Assembly (NCBI GenBank): GCA_030710605.1
Contig: CP092870.1
Location: forward strand, 18,390,684 to 18,454,683
Reading direction: 5' to 3'
Source of the DNA: Cordylochernes scorpioides
Lineage: Eukaryota; Arthropoda; Arachnida; Pseudoscorpiones; Chernetidae
Length of the DNA: 64,000 nt
Shown: piece by piece, positions 29,471-41,564 of the stretch
How the letters are laid out: each line of letters begins with the position of its first letter
How positions within the stretch are numbered: position 1 is the stretch's first letter
Translations under genes and position numbers: made by a program
Notes under the pieces: generated by a model
What the model saw: the letters and a program-made list of their open reading frames with translations, nothing else
Databases searched by the model: none
Told to the model about the DNA's origin: nothing

Positions 29471-30895
29471 GTGGACAGACTCTACTACAGCACTTTCATG
29501 GATCAAGACAAACAGGCAGTGGGGCACCTTTGTAAACAACAGAGTCAAAGAGATATGCAACACTTCAGGTCCGAACAAATGGTTTTATGTACCAGGGAGC
29601 CTCAAATCTGCAGACCATCCTTCAAGAGGTTGTAGTGTACTACAGCTTAAAAGCACCAGATGGTGGGAGGGACCTGAATGGCTCAAACAGCCTCAAGATC
29701 ACTGGCCAAAGCAATTATTCTACTCAGACAGAACTTTGGTCAATTTAGAAATAGATAGACAAGTATTGGTCACTACTCATGTCAGAACTGAAGTAATGCC
29801 ATGGTTTGAAAGATTTTCAAATTTTACAAAGATTGTCAGAATAAATGCGTGAATCCAGAGGTTCATACGAAATACACAAAAATTGTCCCCATCAGGTATG
29901 CATAGTCTACAGCTTTCAGAATTAGAAGATGCTGAAAAGGGAATTTGGAAAACTGTGCAACAGCAAGTTTTTTCTAGCCCAGGAGATTCGATCAATGGGT
30001 CGATGATAATCAGAGATGATTTTGGATTGATCCGTATGAAATCCAAGCTTATTGAAAGGGATGACGAATATTCATTTCGTTACCCAATTTTGCTTCCAAC
30101 AAAACATGTTGTCACATGCCTGATAAGAGAATTCCATCTGAGACATTGTCATGCAGGAGTTCAGATCCTTTCTGCCAAACTCAGAGAAAATTATTGGATC
30201 TTAAATTCCCGGCGCAGCATACGAAGTGGCGTCTCTCAGTGTGCCAAGTGTAGAAGATTTTCATCAAAACCTGTGAAAACTACTCTGATACACTTACCCT
30301 TTGATAGAGTGAGAGATGCCACAGCCTTTGAAATTCTGGGAGTAGACCTTGCTGGTCCACTTTACCTCAAGAATAAGACCAAGGCATGGATTGTTCTATT
30401 TACCTGTGCCGTCTCCAGAGCTATACACCTGGAACTTGTAACCTCATTAAGTACTGAAGCTTTCATACAAGCTCTGAGAAGATTTATAGCCCAGAGAGGG
30501 CGACCAACAGTCATTTATTCTGATAATGGTACTAATTTTGCGCTAACAATGCTCTCCAGGCTTTAAACTGGAAGAAGATAGTGTTAGACCAAAATCTTCA
30601 CAAGATAAGTTGGAAGTTCATACCTCCTACTGCTGCATGGTGGGAAGGTTAGTGGGAGCATCTTATTCGTTCCATCAAGGATCTCCTTTTCGAATTTTGG
30701 GCCATTCTTCAGTGTACTATGAAGAGATGTCCACTATCCTATGTGATGTAGAAGCTACAATCAACAGTCGTCCGCTGACATACATTCATGAGGACTTTGA
30801 CAGTTTGATTCCTTTATCACCCTCCATCATACAAATATCTCGCTTCCCAACAAAAGACTAGTTGCACAACATAGAGTTTTATGGCAATTTTTCAG
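29471..30895 (+). pseudogene. BEL/Pao pol fragment: RNase H and integrase
   Basis: Starts inside RNase H (WTDSTTALSWIKTNRQWGTF), then NKWFYVPGSL and HPSRGC. An open stretch at 29883-30566 (227 residues) carries the integrase zinc site (HLRHCHAGVQ ... CAKCRRF) and core (GVDLAGPL, HLELVTSLSTEAF, YSDNGTNF). The frame breaks after NGTNF and continues with AAWWEG, IRSIKDLLF and CDVEATINSRPLTYI up to about 30830. LTRs, gag and RT are missing. This is a different copy from the BEL at 37932. Confidence 0.88.
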
Positions 30896-31335
30896 GGAAG
30901 AAAGAAAAGACTTCTGGAAAGAAAATGGCCGGAACTGTTTACTTTGTAAGGATCTCATGGATGATAATATGGTTCACTATTTCTTCCAATGCCCTCTCTT
31001 AACAGAAAAACGTACTGAAATTTTCCCAAGCCCTAAATCTGGTCAATTTAGATACCATCGCATATGTCAACTTCTCTCTTCAGCTCTGAATGATGAATTA
31101 CTGATTGTTAGATACTTTAAGTTCTGCACAGAAGCTGGGCTCATGAGAAAGAATACTGGAGGCAAAGGATACTGGAGGATGACCTATCTGTAAATAGGTA
31201 ACTGAATGTGAGACAAACTTTATTTTTTTGTAAATGTTTCCTCTTCCCTCTCCTCTTGTTGACGTGTAAATACGGCGAATCCTGTATGGGGCGGAATGCC
31301 CTAAATAAAGGCTTTTGTTGTTGTTGTTGTTGTCA
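30896..31335 (+). pseudogene. LINE 3' end with (GTT)n tail
   Basis: Encodes CLLCKDLMDDNMVHYFFQCP, the zinc-like motif that closes many LINE ORF2 proteins, and runs to a stop at about 31193. A 3' UTR with ccctaaataaaggc and a (ttg)n tail follows. 5'-truncated, as is usual for LINE insertions. Confidence 0.65.
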
Positions 31336-31344
31336 TGTGTATTT

Positions 31345-33974
31345 GTTACAAAATAAATATGAAGTTAAAGGATATCTAAAAGAATTTAATACAGAAGCAG
31401 AAAACCAAATGAATCTAAAAGTTTCAAAAATAAGATGTGACAATGGCGGAGAATATGTAAATGAAGATATGAAATCCTGGTGCAAAGCTAAAGGAATCAT
31501 TATGGATATCACCATACCTCACTCACCTCAGCTAAACGGCAAAGCCGAAAGATTAAATTGAACCCTGATGGAGAAAACTAGAGCTCTTTAGATTGATTCT
31601 GGTGTAGAAAAATACATGTGGGGAGAAGCTGTAAGGGTTTCAGCCTATTTGCTGAACCGAAGCCCTACTCTAGAATTAGGGAAAACCCCTGCAGAACTTT
31701 GGTTCAACAAAAGACCAAATTTGTCAAACTTACAACTTTTTGGTTGTGAAGCTTATGTCAAAACCCTAAAACACGTAAAGAAATTGGAAGACAGAAGTAA
31801 AAAATATACCTTTATAGGTTATGCACCAAATGGTTATCACCTTTGGGATGAACAAAGCAAACAAATCTTCACAACTAGAGATGTAATTTTTTTAGATAAA
31901 GGATGTATAAATAAAGAAGAAAAAATACCTATTGTGGAACCAGAAGAAGAATCTGGAGATCAACTAGAATTAAATGAAGAACCAAGTCTACCAGAAGTCT
32001 CTGAAGACAAAGAAGATATCCCTACAAAACCAAGTACTTCAAAATATAATCTTAGACCAAGAAGTAGTTTACAAACACCATCAAGATATGAAGACTTCTA
32101 TTTAGAGCGGAAGGGAACAACAGAATCAGCTCTTCTAACTTACTCGGAAGCTATATCTGGTCCAAATCAAGAAAATGGAAAAAGGCAATAAAAGAAGAAA
32201 AATAGTCTCTTGCCAAAAATGAAGTTTGGGAAGTAGTAAAAGAAAATGAAGCGTCAAACAAGAAGATTCTGACCTCTAAATGGCTCTTTAAAGTGAAAGA
32301 AGATGGCCGCTACAAAGCAAGACTAGTTGTAAGAGGCTTTGAACAAGAAGCAGTCATTGATTATAATGAGACATTCAGTCCAGTTATAAGCACTGTCTCT
32401 TTAAGGATATACTTTGCTCTAATGGCTAAGAAAAGGTTTGTTTTTAAAACATTTGACATTAAAACAGCTTTTCTATATGGGGTTTTGGATGAAGAAATAT
32501 ATGTTCAATTGCCAGAAGGTTATAAAGGGAATATATGTAGTTTAAGAAAGGAATTGTATGGTTTAAAGCAAGCCCCATTAAAATGGAATGAAATATTAAA
32601 AACCTTTCTCAAATCCCAAGATTTCATACAACTAAAATCAGAGCCATGTCTTTTTAAAACCAACAAAGGAAATATGTACCTTGCAATATATGTAGATGAT
32701 GGTATCATAATGGGAGATAATGAAAATTAATTAAATAATATTTTAGAAAAACTATCCCAAGAGTTTGAAGTTTAAATAAACAATGATCCAAGAACTTTTT
32801 TGGGAATAAATTTGTGTTTTGAGGAAAAAATTAAAAGTCTACTTTCACAAGAAAATTATGCAAAATCAGTTCTTGAAAGATATAATATGCAAAACTCAAA
32901 CCAGTACCCACTCCCATTACAGATGTAGTAAAATAATTATATAGACAAAAATTTAGAAATATCAAATGATAACAAATTTCCCTACAGGCAAGCAATTGGA
33001 AGCCTTTTATATTTGACAAACAAAACTAGACCAGACATGACCTTTGCCACAAATTTTGAAAGCAGGTCAGTGCATGATCCTACAACTCAAGATATTATAA
33101 ACATCAAAAGAACCCTAAGATATTTATATCATACCACCAATTTAGGCATATCATATGATGGAGAGATGCCATTGGAATTAAATGTGTATTGTGATTCTGA
33201 CTTTGCTGGAATATATTAAAACTAGAAAAAGTAACACAGGATATGTAGTTTACTTATGTGGAGGTCCCATTAGTTGATGCTCCAGAAAGCAACCTGTAAT
33301 TGCCCTTTCCAGCACTGAAGCAGAGTTCATTGCTGCAGCAGATTGCATGCAAAGAAGTGTCATACATAAGATCCCTATTAGAAGAATTAATTCCAGATAA
33401 TTTTGATATAAATCTCTATTTTGATAAACAAAGCACTATAAAAATTATAAAATCAGGCCAATTCACCACTAAAACTAAATATATTGATGTCAAATATCAT
33501 TTTGTGAAAGATCAAGCTCAAAAGTTTAACCTGATATATTGTCCAACAGAACACCAAATTGCAGACATCCTAACAAAACCTCTAGCCAGACCAAAGTTTG
33601 ACAAATTCAAATCCCTTCTCATGACAACCATTTAAAACATAAGTCAAGTGAAGAAACTGTTGAATGTGATTAGATCACTGATTAAAGAGGGAATGTTGGA
33701 AAAAAAGAAGAATAGTAAATCAATGATCTTGAAATACTTTTAGACTGGCAACACTGTAATATAAAAACGAGAACAAAGTATTTTTTGTTTTGTTTTACAA
33801 AATTAGTAATTGTAATGTAAATTGTTAAATGATCTTTTCTCTCTCTCTTTGAAAATAATAAATTTAAAATATTTTCTTAAAAGGTAAAATTGCCTAATTC
33901 TTTAAAACCACTTCAGCTGTAAGTAAACTTGTTATTTGTTGTTTCATTGTCTGAACCATAAGAGATTCCCAACA
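31345..33974 (+). mobile_element. Second copia element, decayed and 5'-truncated
   Basis: Keeps integrase core (IRCDNGGEYVN, LNGKAERLN), the integrase C-terminal region and linker (31616-32191), RT (32293-32730: KARLVVRGFEQEA, FDIKTAFLYG, IYVDDG), RT end (33013-33219) and RNase H with the final domain (33300-33635, SYIRSLLEELIP ... HQIADILTKPLA). At least five stops or frameshifts separate these blocks. A polypurine tract taaagagggaa precedes one LTR at 33694-33974. No 5' LTR was found. Confidence 0.9.
33694..33974 (+). repeat. 3' LTR of the second copia
   Basis: 281 bp from tgttggaaaaaaagaag to gagattcccaaca, with the short inverted ends TGTTGG and CCAACA expected of an LTR. Confidence 0.85.
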
Positions 33975-34262
33975 GGATGTGCAGGATACCCTTTGACCGG
34001 ATCCTACAGACTACCATGGCACATCATGCTGATTTATCCTGTAGCCTAAAGGACATATCCTGTGACTTGAAAGACACATCCTGTAGCCTAAAGGAATGTC
34101 CAGTAACCTGATGATTCATCCTTCATCCTGAGGAGAACCTCTAATGGCCTGAGGGACGTCCAATTGCACCATCAGGGCAGAAAAAAATCAACACTATGGT
34201 CACCATCTAATTTTATCTTTCTTCTGTGTGCCTTTTTTTTCTGTAAATATTATATGTTGGCC
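33975..34262 (+). repeat. R290 repeat copy 1
   Basis: ggatgtgcaggatacccttt through tgttggcctaagattaacaa; same sequence at 37462-37757 and, inverted, at 50592-50888. The middle has degenerate tandem units of tcctgtagcctaaaggacat. Confidence 0.8.
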
Positions 34263-37200
34263 TAAGATTAACAAAGCAATCACACCACAATTATTTAACA
34301 ACCACAATCACTTAACTATCCCACCTACCTCTAGATCTAGCCAACCAAGTCCATTATTGGAAAATAGCGGCCAAGGCCGCAGACAGGCCAGCCGCCTGCC
34401 CTTTCAGCAATTCCCTGTCCTAAGTTTCCAGGAAAAAAAAATCTAATATAAATAACCCGTTTTCTTGCCCCAGTGTTGTTGGCATCACCTCCCCCCTCCA
34501 AGGCTATCATCACCTCTCTTTCTGTGAAAACAAATGAGTTTCATTAAAAAAAATATATATTGAAGAAAAATCCATCAAAAATAAATAAGGAGTAGAAAAT
34601 ATTTAATTAAAAAATAATGTAAAAAATATACAATTAGCATTGTGTGGTATGGGCATCTTGCGGTCAGCTTTGGAAAGGTTCAGGACTCGTGCTAGAGCTG
34701 GTGTTTTACCTGAAGATGGTGATTTTAACACCCACCATGGGTCAATTCCTCAAAAAAATATATAGTGTATGAGTCTCTGAACAAATATCAAAGGCCATCA
34801 TTCAAATACACCCTGGGTGCAAGAGTAAATTGTTAAAAGAAAAAAAATTATCCACAAAAAAAATCTAAAATCACATATATAGGTAAACCCCTCTATAGTG
34901 AACTCCAATGGGACAGAACCTTTGGTTAACTATAGCCACGGTTTGGCATTGTTTTTTAATACTTTTCAAAAATTTTAGACCATATAATTAAAGGATATTC
35001 ATACACACAAGAAGAGGCTGCCTCTTAATAGTGGTCACTTTGTTTTAATTCCCTTAATTGACAAATTTCCTTACATTAATACTGAATAATAATAGAAATC
35101 ATTAGATGTTAGGTTCTTCTTATCATTAACATACATGTTGTACCTCTATGTGTAATTTAAAAATCAAGACAAATCCTAAGTTTTATTGAATAAATATTCA
35201 AAGATATAAAATGATTTTAAAACATCTTTATCACATTATATAATACAATGTTTACTTGGAAAAATGGCTCTAACACCATGTTGCTTCAAAGCACTCTTCG
35301 AGCATTGTACCTTTCGAATAAAGTTTTTTATTCACATTTCATGTTTCCACATATTATTCTAAGTCTATATATTTTTTTTTTTTAAACCTGTCATGCAAAA
35401 CACTACTGGCTTTAAAATTACCATAGTTCATGCAATAAAAATAATTTTTGTTTCATCACAGGCCTTTTTATTTAGAATTTTTTTTTTAGCCCTAACACTC
35501 GCGAACGTGGCAAAGGTTGAGCTTGATTCCTCTTTGTAACAATTTTTAATGACCTTATATTTTATGTATTATAATAGAAAAGTTATATTCTCTTATTTTA
35601 ATATGTTCTTAACATTTTGCCTGTGTTGTTTCACTTTGAAAAGTTCTGAAAATGGCCTTTTTTTTTAAAGGAATAACGTTTTTGGTTTTAGAATGCCTTT
35701 GTTTTCTTTATTTTAGAAGCCAATTGCATTTTCTACTTCAAATTTAATGGAGATGCAAAGATATTCTATTCAATAAAAAGGATAATGTCTAAAAATTTAT
35801 ACAACATACAGCAAAAATAAAATGTAAATTAAAACAAACAATGCTGCTAAATTTATTGTTTTGAAATCGCGATCCATGAGCTGAAACATGCTTAATATTT
35901 TGTTGTTTTATTTTATTTATTTTTTTTTAAGATTACAATTCTAAGTTCTTTATAAGCATAGTATTTTGAATAGGTTTTTTTTATTTTGGGACCGAAAATA
36001 GGTTCGTTATAGGGGTAGTTTATTATTTTAAAAATCGCAAAGTTCGTTATAACGATGGTATTTTCAATGGAATGGAATTGGGAATTGCCTTAGGTTCGTT
36101 ATAAGGGAAGGGAAGGTTCGTTATATCCAGGGTTCGTATTAGCGGGGTTTTACTGTATATCCCAAAATTTCAAAATTTTAGAGTATACAAATATGCATGC
36201 ATATCATTCAATAAAATTCAATTTCCTTTTCAAATAATACTAATTTTCCAAAATTTATATCCTATTTTTCATAATAACACAACCAAAAATAGTCCTGAAA
36301 TACACAAAGGTATCAGGGAGGCAAAGACCAAATTACAAATCTAGTGTGCTTCATTACTAACATTTACTTGAGTAACTCAGAATCAGTAACCTTGACACTA
36401 AATCATATGCACAACTCATTTTTGTAAAATTAATTGAACCAATTTTGATTAAAATATTGAAGCGAAACTCTTTCAAAATAAGTTCTTTAATACTGGGGGG
36501 GGGGGGGTTGTCATCTTAAATTACCTGATACCTCTAAAGGCCACACACATAAAAGAAAACTCCCTTTTTCAATTAAAAAATAATTATTTTTGACCTCCAC
36601 TGTAGATTTTTGTATTTGAAGAAAATTAAGTATGTTACACTAGTGAACTGAGTGCAACAAGCTCATCATCCCATTACATGGGGATCTAATAAGACTGATA
36701 TACTCAATCTAAATAACGTGTTTTAGATTTTAATTATTTCTTAACTTACTAATCTACTATGGTTCCAATCATTCTAAGCTGTTTTGTTGATGATTCCACA
36801 TAAGTACTTACTACTAGAAACTATCCCAACATGGAAAAATATAATCTTGTCATAAAATAATACCATCCTTGCCATTATACTTTTCTTAGACTTGAATTTT
36901 CTTCAATAAAACATATGGCAGCGCTAGTTCTTTATTGATACACCTTTGACAACCTTGGTGAACTTCAAGTGAACAGTCCGGACTGTCAAATTCTCTTAAG
37001 CGCTTAGTTAATCTATAGCTTACCTAGCTAAATATATAGGCAGCATGTTCCTTTGCCTAATAAGCCAGATGTACGACACCCCATTGTACTCCCTTATCTA
37101 GTAACGCAGAGCGTCGAAACTATGGAAAACACCTGGTTACTTGGTATTGTGTCATTGCATTTTTTCAATGTTCCTTCATTGTGTGACCTGGCTCATTTAT

Positions 37201-37461
37201 CAAACAGTGTATTTATACTTCAGTTTTCCCTCTTGCGAGGCAAAGAATGGGTGCTGTGGGCATGGTCTTCTCTTCTTACCTAAAAATTGAGAAAGAAGAC
37301 CATCAATTCTTATTTCAAGTTATCCCTAGCATGTAGGCTAGCTGAATGTGTAAGAGGCTTTGTCCCGCTAGATTTCAAATTTACCTTATAAATTAAAGAA
37401 ATCAAAATTATACACACTGATGAGAGAAACTATGTTATAAAAGAGTGAATCTGTTGAAACA
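34263..37461. other. AT-rich intergenic stretch
   Basis: Holds Tc1/Tigger MITE debris at about 34880-34960 and about 36000-36170 (the latter ending ggggttttactgta) and a run of 13 Gs near 36495-36507. The rest shows no coding or RNA feature; the open frame at 37053-37283 has no recognisable motif. Confidence 0.5.
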
Positions 37462-37757
37462 AGGTTCTCGGCGGGATGTTGGATGTGCAGGATACCCTTT
37501 GTTTAGATCCCGCAGACCACTAGGGCACATCATGCTGATTTATCCTGTGGCCTGAAGGACATATCCTGGGACTTGAAGGAGTGTCCAGTAACCTGGCGAT
37601 TCATCCTACATCCTGTGGAGAACCTCTAATGACCAGAAGAATGACCAATTGCACCATCAGGGCAGAAATATAATCAACACTAGGTTCACCATCCAATTTT
37701 ATCTTTCTTCTGCATTCCTTTTTTTTTTCTGTAAATATTTTATGTTGGCCTAAGATT
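37462..37757 (+). repeat. R290 repeat copy 2
   Basis: Has the 5' part missing from copy 1 (gaaacaaggttctcggcggg) and the same body, ending atgttggcctaagattaaca. Confidence 0.8.
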
Positions 37758-38614
37758 AACAAATAAAACTTTTTTAAAAAAGTAACAGCAACAATTAAGA
37801 ATTTTGGAAAATTGGAAAGTTCAACCTAGGCCAACGAGTGAGTAAAAATTTTGTATCTTAAAGGAAATTTTTAATAGGGCTTTATGGGTTATTTTTTTTT
37901 ATAGTTTGATTTTTTTAAAGGATAGATATATTGGAGAGGTTAGATTGACCAAATCTAGCTAAGCTCCCCTGGCGGCGCCACCGCCGGTGAGAAGCGGTAC
38001 GCCTCCGGAGTTGATGACAAAGAATCAGAGGTGGTGCGCATGCGCGGCGGAATAAAAAAGCAGAAAGAACTTTTATCACACACACACACACAAGAAGAAG
38101 CGACGCCATTTAAGCGCGCGTCAAACATTTTCATATTTAATCCTTATGTTTTAATTAAAGTACCTAAATTTAATCCAATGTCAATCTTAAATAATCCAAG
38201 TTAAGTACACTATTTTGAACATATATTTAAGCAAGTTTTTCTACCAAAATGTTTATAAATAGTGTTTTTATTTACCGATAAGTTTTATTACATCTATGTT
38301 TTTTTATCTAAAAGTTTGAATACCAACAAGTTTTTTTATCTATAAGTTTGATTACCAACAATTTTTTTATCTATAAGTTTTATTATCGCCAATTTATTTA
38401 TCTTTATTTATTTATTTATTAACATCATGAAACGCGATGTCCCAAACTCAGGGACATTTGCGTCGATACCTCTCTCTACATCACAACAAATCGGCTATAT
38501 ACAATCCTGTTCAATTCATTATTTTACATAATTAACCAAAAAAAAAAAAATTGTCCGAAGAGAAAAACAAACAACAAAGCAAAACAACAAAGCAAGCATC
38601 GCAATCTTTTCCTT

Positions 38615-40213
38615 CTAAGTTTCCCTCTCCCTTTTCCATTTCAAAAGAAAGTTGTAAATAAATTTCCAAAATTGATCAAAACTTTTACACCTCTCTTTAT
38701 CGTCTACAAATTCATCAAGCTGTCCAATACGACCAAACTTGTTTTCCTTATAAACCCGTAAAATTGGGCAATTCATTAGTAGATGTTTCGAGTCCTGAAT
38801 TTCACCTCCGCAGAAGCATCCCGGTTCCTTCACCGCGCCGTTAGTTGACAAAAATTTCCCAAAATTACCATGATCTGTAATGAATTGGATATTATAAAAA
38901 TTTGGTCGGAAAAATCTTGGGATTCCAGACACGAAAAAGCTTCTGAAAATTTCATTAGTATTATCAAAAATTTCTTTCATTTTTGCGTGTAAGAATGATT
39001 TGACTATACTTGGAGCATGGGGTTCGTAAGCAATTAGATCTTCAGTGGACAGATGAGCTAGATCATATTTGATTATTCTAGATTCTATATAGTCTGTTAG
39101 GAGTGGAATTTTTGCCAGACTATGCACACAGTTTGATGAAGTAGTTTTATATGCTCTGACTGCCCATAAAATGATCTGGTACTGCATGGAATTCAGTTTT
39201 TGTTTAGAACGATTGTTTAAATATTTAAACCAAATTTCTGATCCGTATGTAAGTACAGGCCTTATTATTGTTTTATATAATGTTAACCTTTTTTGAGTAT
39301 CTAAACCCCACATATTGCCGCTTAGTGAACATAATAGATTTTTCATACGCCCTGCCTTACACAGAATATCATTTACATGCGGAGTAAAGTTAACTTTATT
39401 TTTCCATTTGTGATTTGAAAATTTCATTCCCAGAATTTTTACTTGCTTGACCGGCCTAATTATATTCTTATTAACCTCAATAGGTATTTTTTCTCTGTTA
39501 TGCAGGTATAGCAAATTAGTTTTCTCTGTACTGATCGTTAATTTATTTCTATTACACCATTGGATCACATAATTTAAGATGTATTCACTTGCGGTTTTTA
39601 GTCCTTCGATAGTCTTATCCCAGCAAATTATTGTAACGTCGTCTGCATAACATATAATATCTGCATTCATTGATTCAAAATTTATCAACAAATCATTTAG
39701 CAAAATATTCCATAGAAGTGGTGATAAAGGTCCACCCTGTGGACATCCTTTAGTTAGTTTCTTATAAAAAGTTTCTGATTCGTATGTAAATTTCACCTCC
39801 CATTCATTATTCAAATAAGATTTTATGATCCGTATTAAATCTGAGGGAACATTATCATTATCCATTCGTTTTATAATCGCAGGCCACCATGCATTGTCGA
39901 ATGCACCAGCTATATCTATAGCTATCAAGGAAGTCACTTCTTTTTGTTTATGTTTCAATATAGTTTCTATAATTTTTTCCATTCCTGTAATAGTTGATCT
40001 AGATTTCATAAAGCCGTGCTGCCTTGAGCTCATTAGATTATTTTCTAAATAATAGTTACTTAATTTATTTTTTATTATATTCTCAAATGTTTTAGAGAGA
40101 TTAGATGTCAATGATATAGGTCTATAACTTTTATTTACTTCATAATTCGTTTTGCCTGGTTTTGGAATTATTTTTAAGAATGATTTTTTCCATTCATCCG
40201 GATAGTATCCCAT
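38615..40213 (-). CDS. LINE ORF2, reverse transcriptase and C-terminal domain
   Basis: 532 residues. RT motifs: KPGKTNYEVNKSYRPISLTS, IDIAGAFDNAWWPAI, KGCPQGGPLSPLLWNILLND and ICYADDVTII. The wording AFDNAWWPAI and LLWN is typical of the R1 clade. The C-terminal region ends with CFCGGEIQDSKHLLMNCP. The first in-frame ATG (40213) is internal to the original ORF. Catalytic YADD is intact. Confidence 0.92.
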   Translation of the reverse strand: MGYYPDEWKKSFLKIIPKPGKTNYEVNKSYRPISLTSNLSKTFENIIKNKLSNYYLENNLMSSRQHGFMKSRSTITGMEKIIETILKHKQKEVTSLIAIDIAGAFDNAWWPAIIKRMDNDNVPSDLIRIIKSYLNNEWEVKFTYESETFYKKLTKGCPQGGPLSPLLWNILLNDLLINFESMNADIICYADDVTIICWDKTIEGLKTASEYILNYVIQWCNRNKLTISTEKTNLLYLHNREKIPIEVNKNIIRPVKQVKILGMKFSNHKWKNKVNFTPHVNDILCKAGRMKNLLCSLSGNMWGLDTQKRLTLYKTIIRPVLTYGSEIWFKYLNNRSKQKLNSMQYQIILWAVRAYKTTSSNCVHSLAKIPLLTDYIESRIIKYDLAHLSTEDLIAYEPHAPSIVKSFLHAKMKEIFDNTNEIFRSFFVSGIPRFFRPNFYNIQFITDHGNFGKFLSTNGAVKEPGCFCGGEIQDSKHLLMNCPILRVYKENKFGRIGQLDEFVDDKERCKSFDQFWKFIYNFLLKWKRERET

Positions 40214-40232
40214 TTCTATACATTTATTGAAT

Positions 40233-41066
40233 AACTAGACGAATGGCCCGGGCAACGCCCGGGTTTTACCCGAGTGCGTATATATTTTAAAAACGTTTTA
40301 ATTCAAATACTATTCGTTACAATTATAAATTGGCGCCATGGATGTCACTCTTGTGAAACGTCCCGCTCCAAACTGTGTGTTTTTAAAATGTTTTAATTAA
40401 AATACTATTCGTTACAATTATAAATTGGCGCCGTGGATGTCTCTCTTGTGAAACGTCCCGCCCCAAACTGTGTGTGTCTTGAAAATATAAAAATAAAAAT
40501 GTGAATTTTCATAAAGATTTCATCATGTCGATTTTTTTTTTTGCATTTCACCTACTAAATCGATAGAGATAATTACATTTGCAACATGAACTTAGGTATA
40601 TTGACTAAATAGAAAACTGCATAGTAATAAAGATCATTTTTTAAAGGCACCATATCGTTTTTTTCAATAAAATCGAAACAAAAATTAACGATAAATAACG
40701 ATAATTGCCTTAGAAATTGCCTTAAAAAAAGAAACATTCGCGGTGATTTTGTCTTGCATTCGTTTATACAATTATTATATACGAATGACCCGGGCAACGC
40801 CCGGGTTTTACCCGATTAAATGCTTTTATTCAAATACTATTCGTTACAATTATAAATTGGCTCCGTGGATGTCATTCTTGTATAATATATAAATGAGTTT
40901 TAATGATTGTAAAAAAAAAAAAATGCATCGGCCGGGAATCGAACCCGGGCCGCCCGCGTGGCAGGCGAGCATTCTACCACTGAACCACCGATGGTCATGA
41001 AAAATCCCATCCGTGAGCATCAGACAGACAAACAAACAGACAGAATAAGGCAAATATATAAGTAGA
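40233..41066. repeat. Composite RTE-like repeat with tRNA-Gly, inside LINE ORF2
   Basis: Two heads (gaatggcccgggcaacgcc at 40240; gaatgacccgggcaacgcc at 40785), attataaattggcgccgtgg units, then aaatgagttttaatgattgt, an A-run, a tRNA-Gly copy and a tail cagacagacaaacaaacaga. It interrupts ORF2 between LHQS and the segment before MGYYPDEWKK. Confidence 0.75.
40924..40994 (-). tRNA. tRNA-Gly (GCC) copy, probably a pseudogene
   Basis: Same 71-nt sequence as 6556-6626 with the standard loop CTGCCAC, a perfect B box GGTTCGATTCC, and a T-run after the 3' end. The first base is C instead of G, so the first acceptor pair (1:72) is lost. Located in the repeat that splits a LINE, so a retroposed copy is likely. 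Confidence 0.7.
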
Positions 41067-41564
41067 TTGATGCAGAATTGGGATTATTTTTATTTTAGCT
41101 TGTCTGATCATATTGTTACTAATGTAATCAGGGCCCGGTGCTTTTTTAATATTAGTTTTTAAAATTGTTTCCTCTATTTCCTTGGATTCAATATAAACAC
41201 TATTTTTATATTTAGGCGTATAATTTCTAATCAAAATATGATCATCTTCATATAAACCTACAATATCATCCTGAAATAGATCGTTCATTAAACTTTTTAT
41301 TTTATCGATCTTTAAATGATCAGGTGAATTATCTATTAGAGGTAATCCTAGATTCCTATTTTTCGATCTCAAAGACTTGTAAATCCTATAAGCATTGCCA
41401 AATGCGTTAGTTGAATGCCTTTCTTCTATAAAATTTCTCCAACTCGCTCTTTTTGCCTTTTTAATTTTATTTAAATATTTATTTCTCATTGATTTATAGG
41501 TCTTTTCATAGACCACTCCATGCCGATGATATAAATTTCTAATATAGTGGAAATGGTTTTTCAT
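40995..41564 (-). CDS. LINE ORF2, linker between endonuclease and RT
   Basis: Carries NHFHYIRNLYHRHGVVYEKT, KAKRASWRNFI and KKAPGPDYISNNMIRQAKIK, the usual linker and the first RT motif. After LHQS the reading frame runs into the composite repeat (IFALFCLFVC... is repeat-encoded), so the true ORF continues at 40232. Confidence 0.85.
   Translation of the reverse strand: MKNHFHYIRNLYHRHGVVYEKTYKSMRNKYLNKIKKAKRASWRNFIEERHSTNAFGNAYRIYKSLRSKNRNLGLPLIDNSPDHLKIDKIKSLMNDLFQDDIVGLYEDDHILIRNYTPKYKNSVYIESKEIEETILKTNIKKAPGPDYISNNMIRQAKIKIIPILHQSTYIFALFCLFVCLSDAHGWDFS

Noticed and set aside
36495-36507. G-quadruplex from the run of 13 Gs
   Set aside because: A single homopolymer run; intramolecular folding is possible in principle but there is no supporting context and length may be a sequencing artefact.
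37053-37283. Possible small gene
   Set aside because: No homology, no splice context and no conserved feature; composition fits chance in intergenic DNA.
37915-38109. Small ORFs at 37915-38109 and 49306-49929 (minus strand)
   Set aside because: They lie antisense in the BEL LTRs or pol region and repeat because the LTR repeats.
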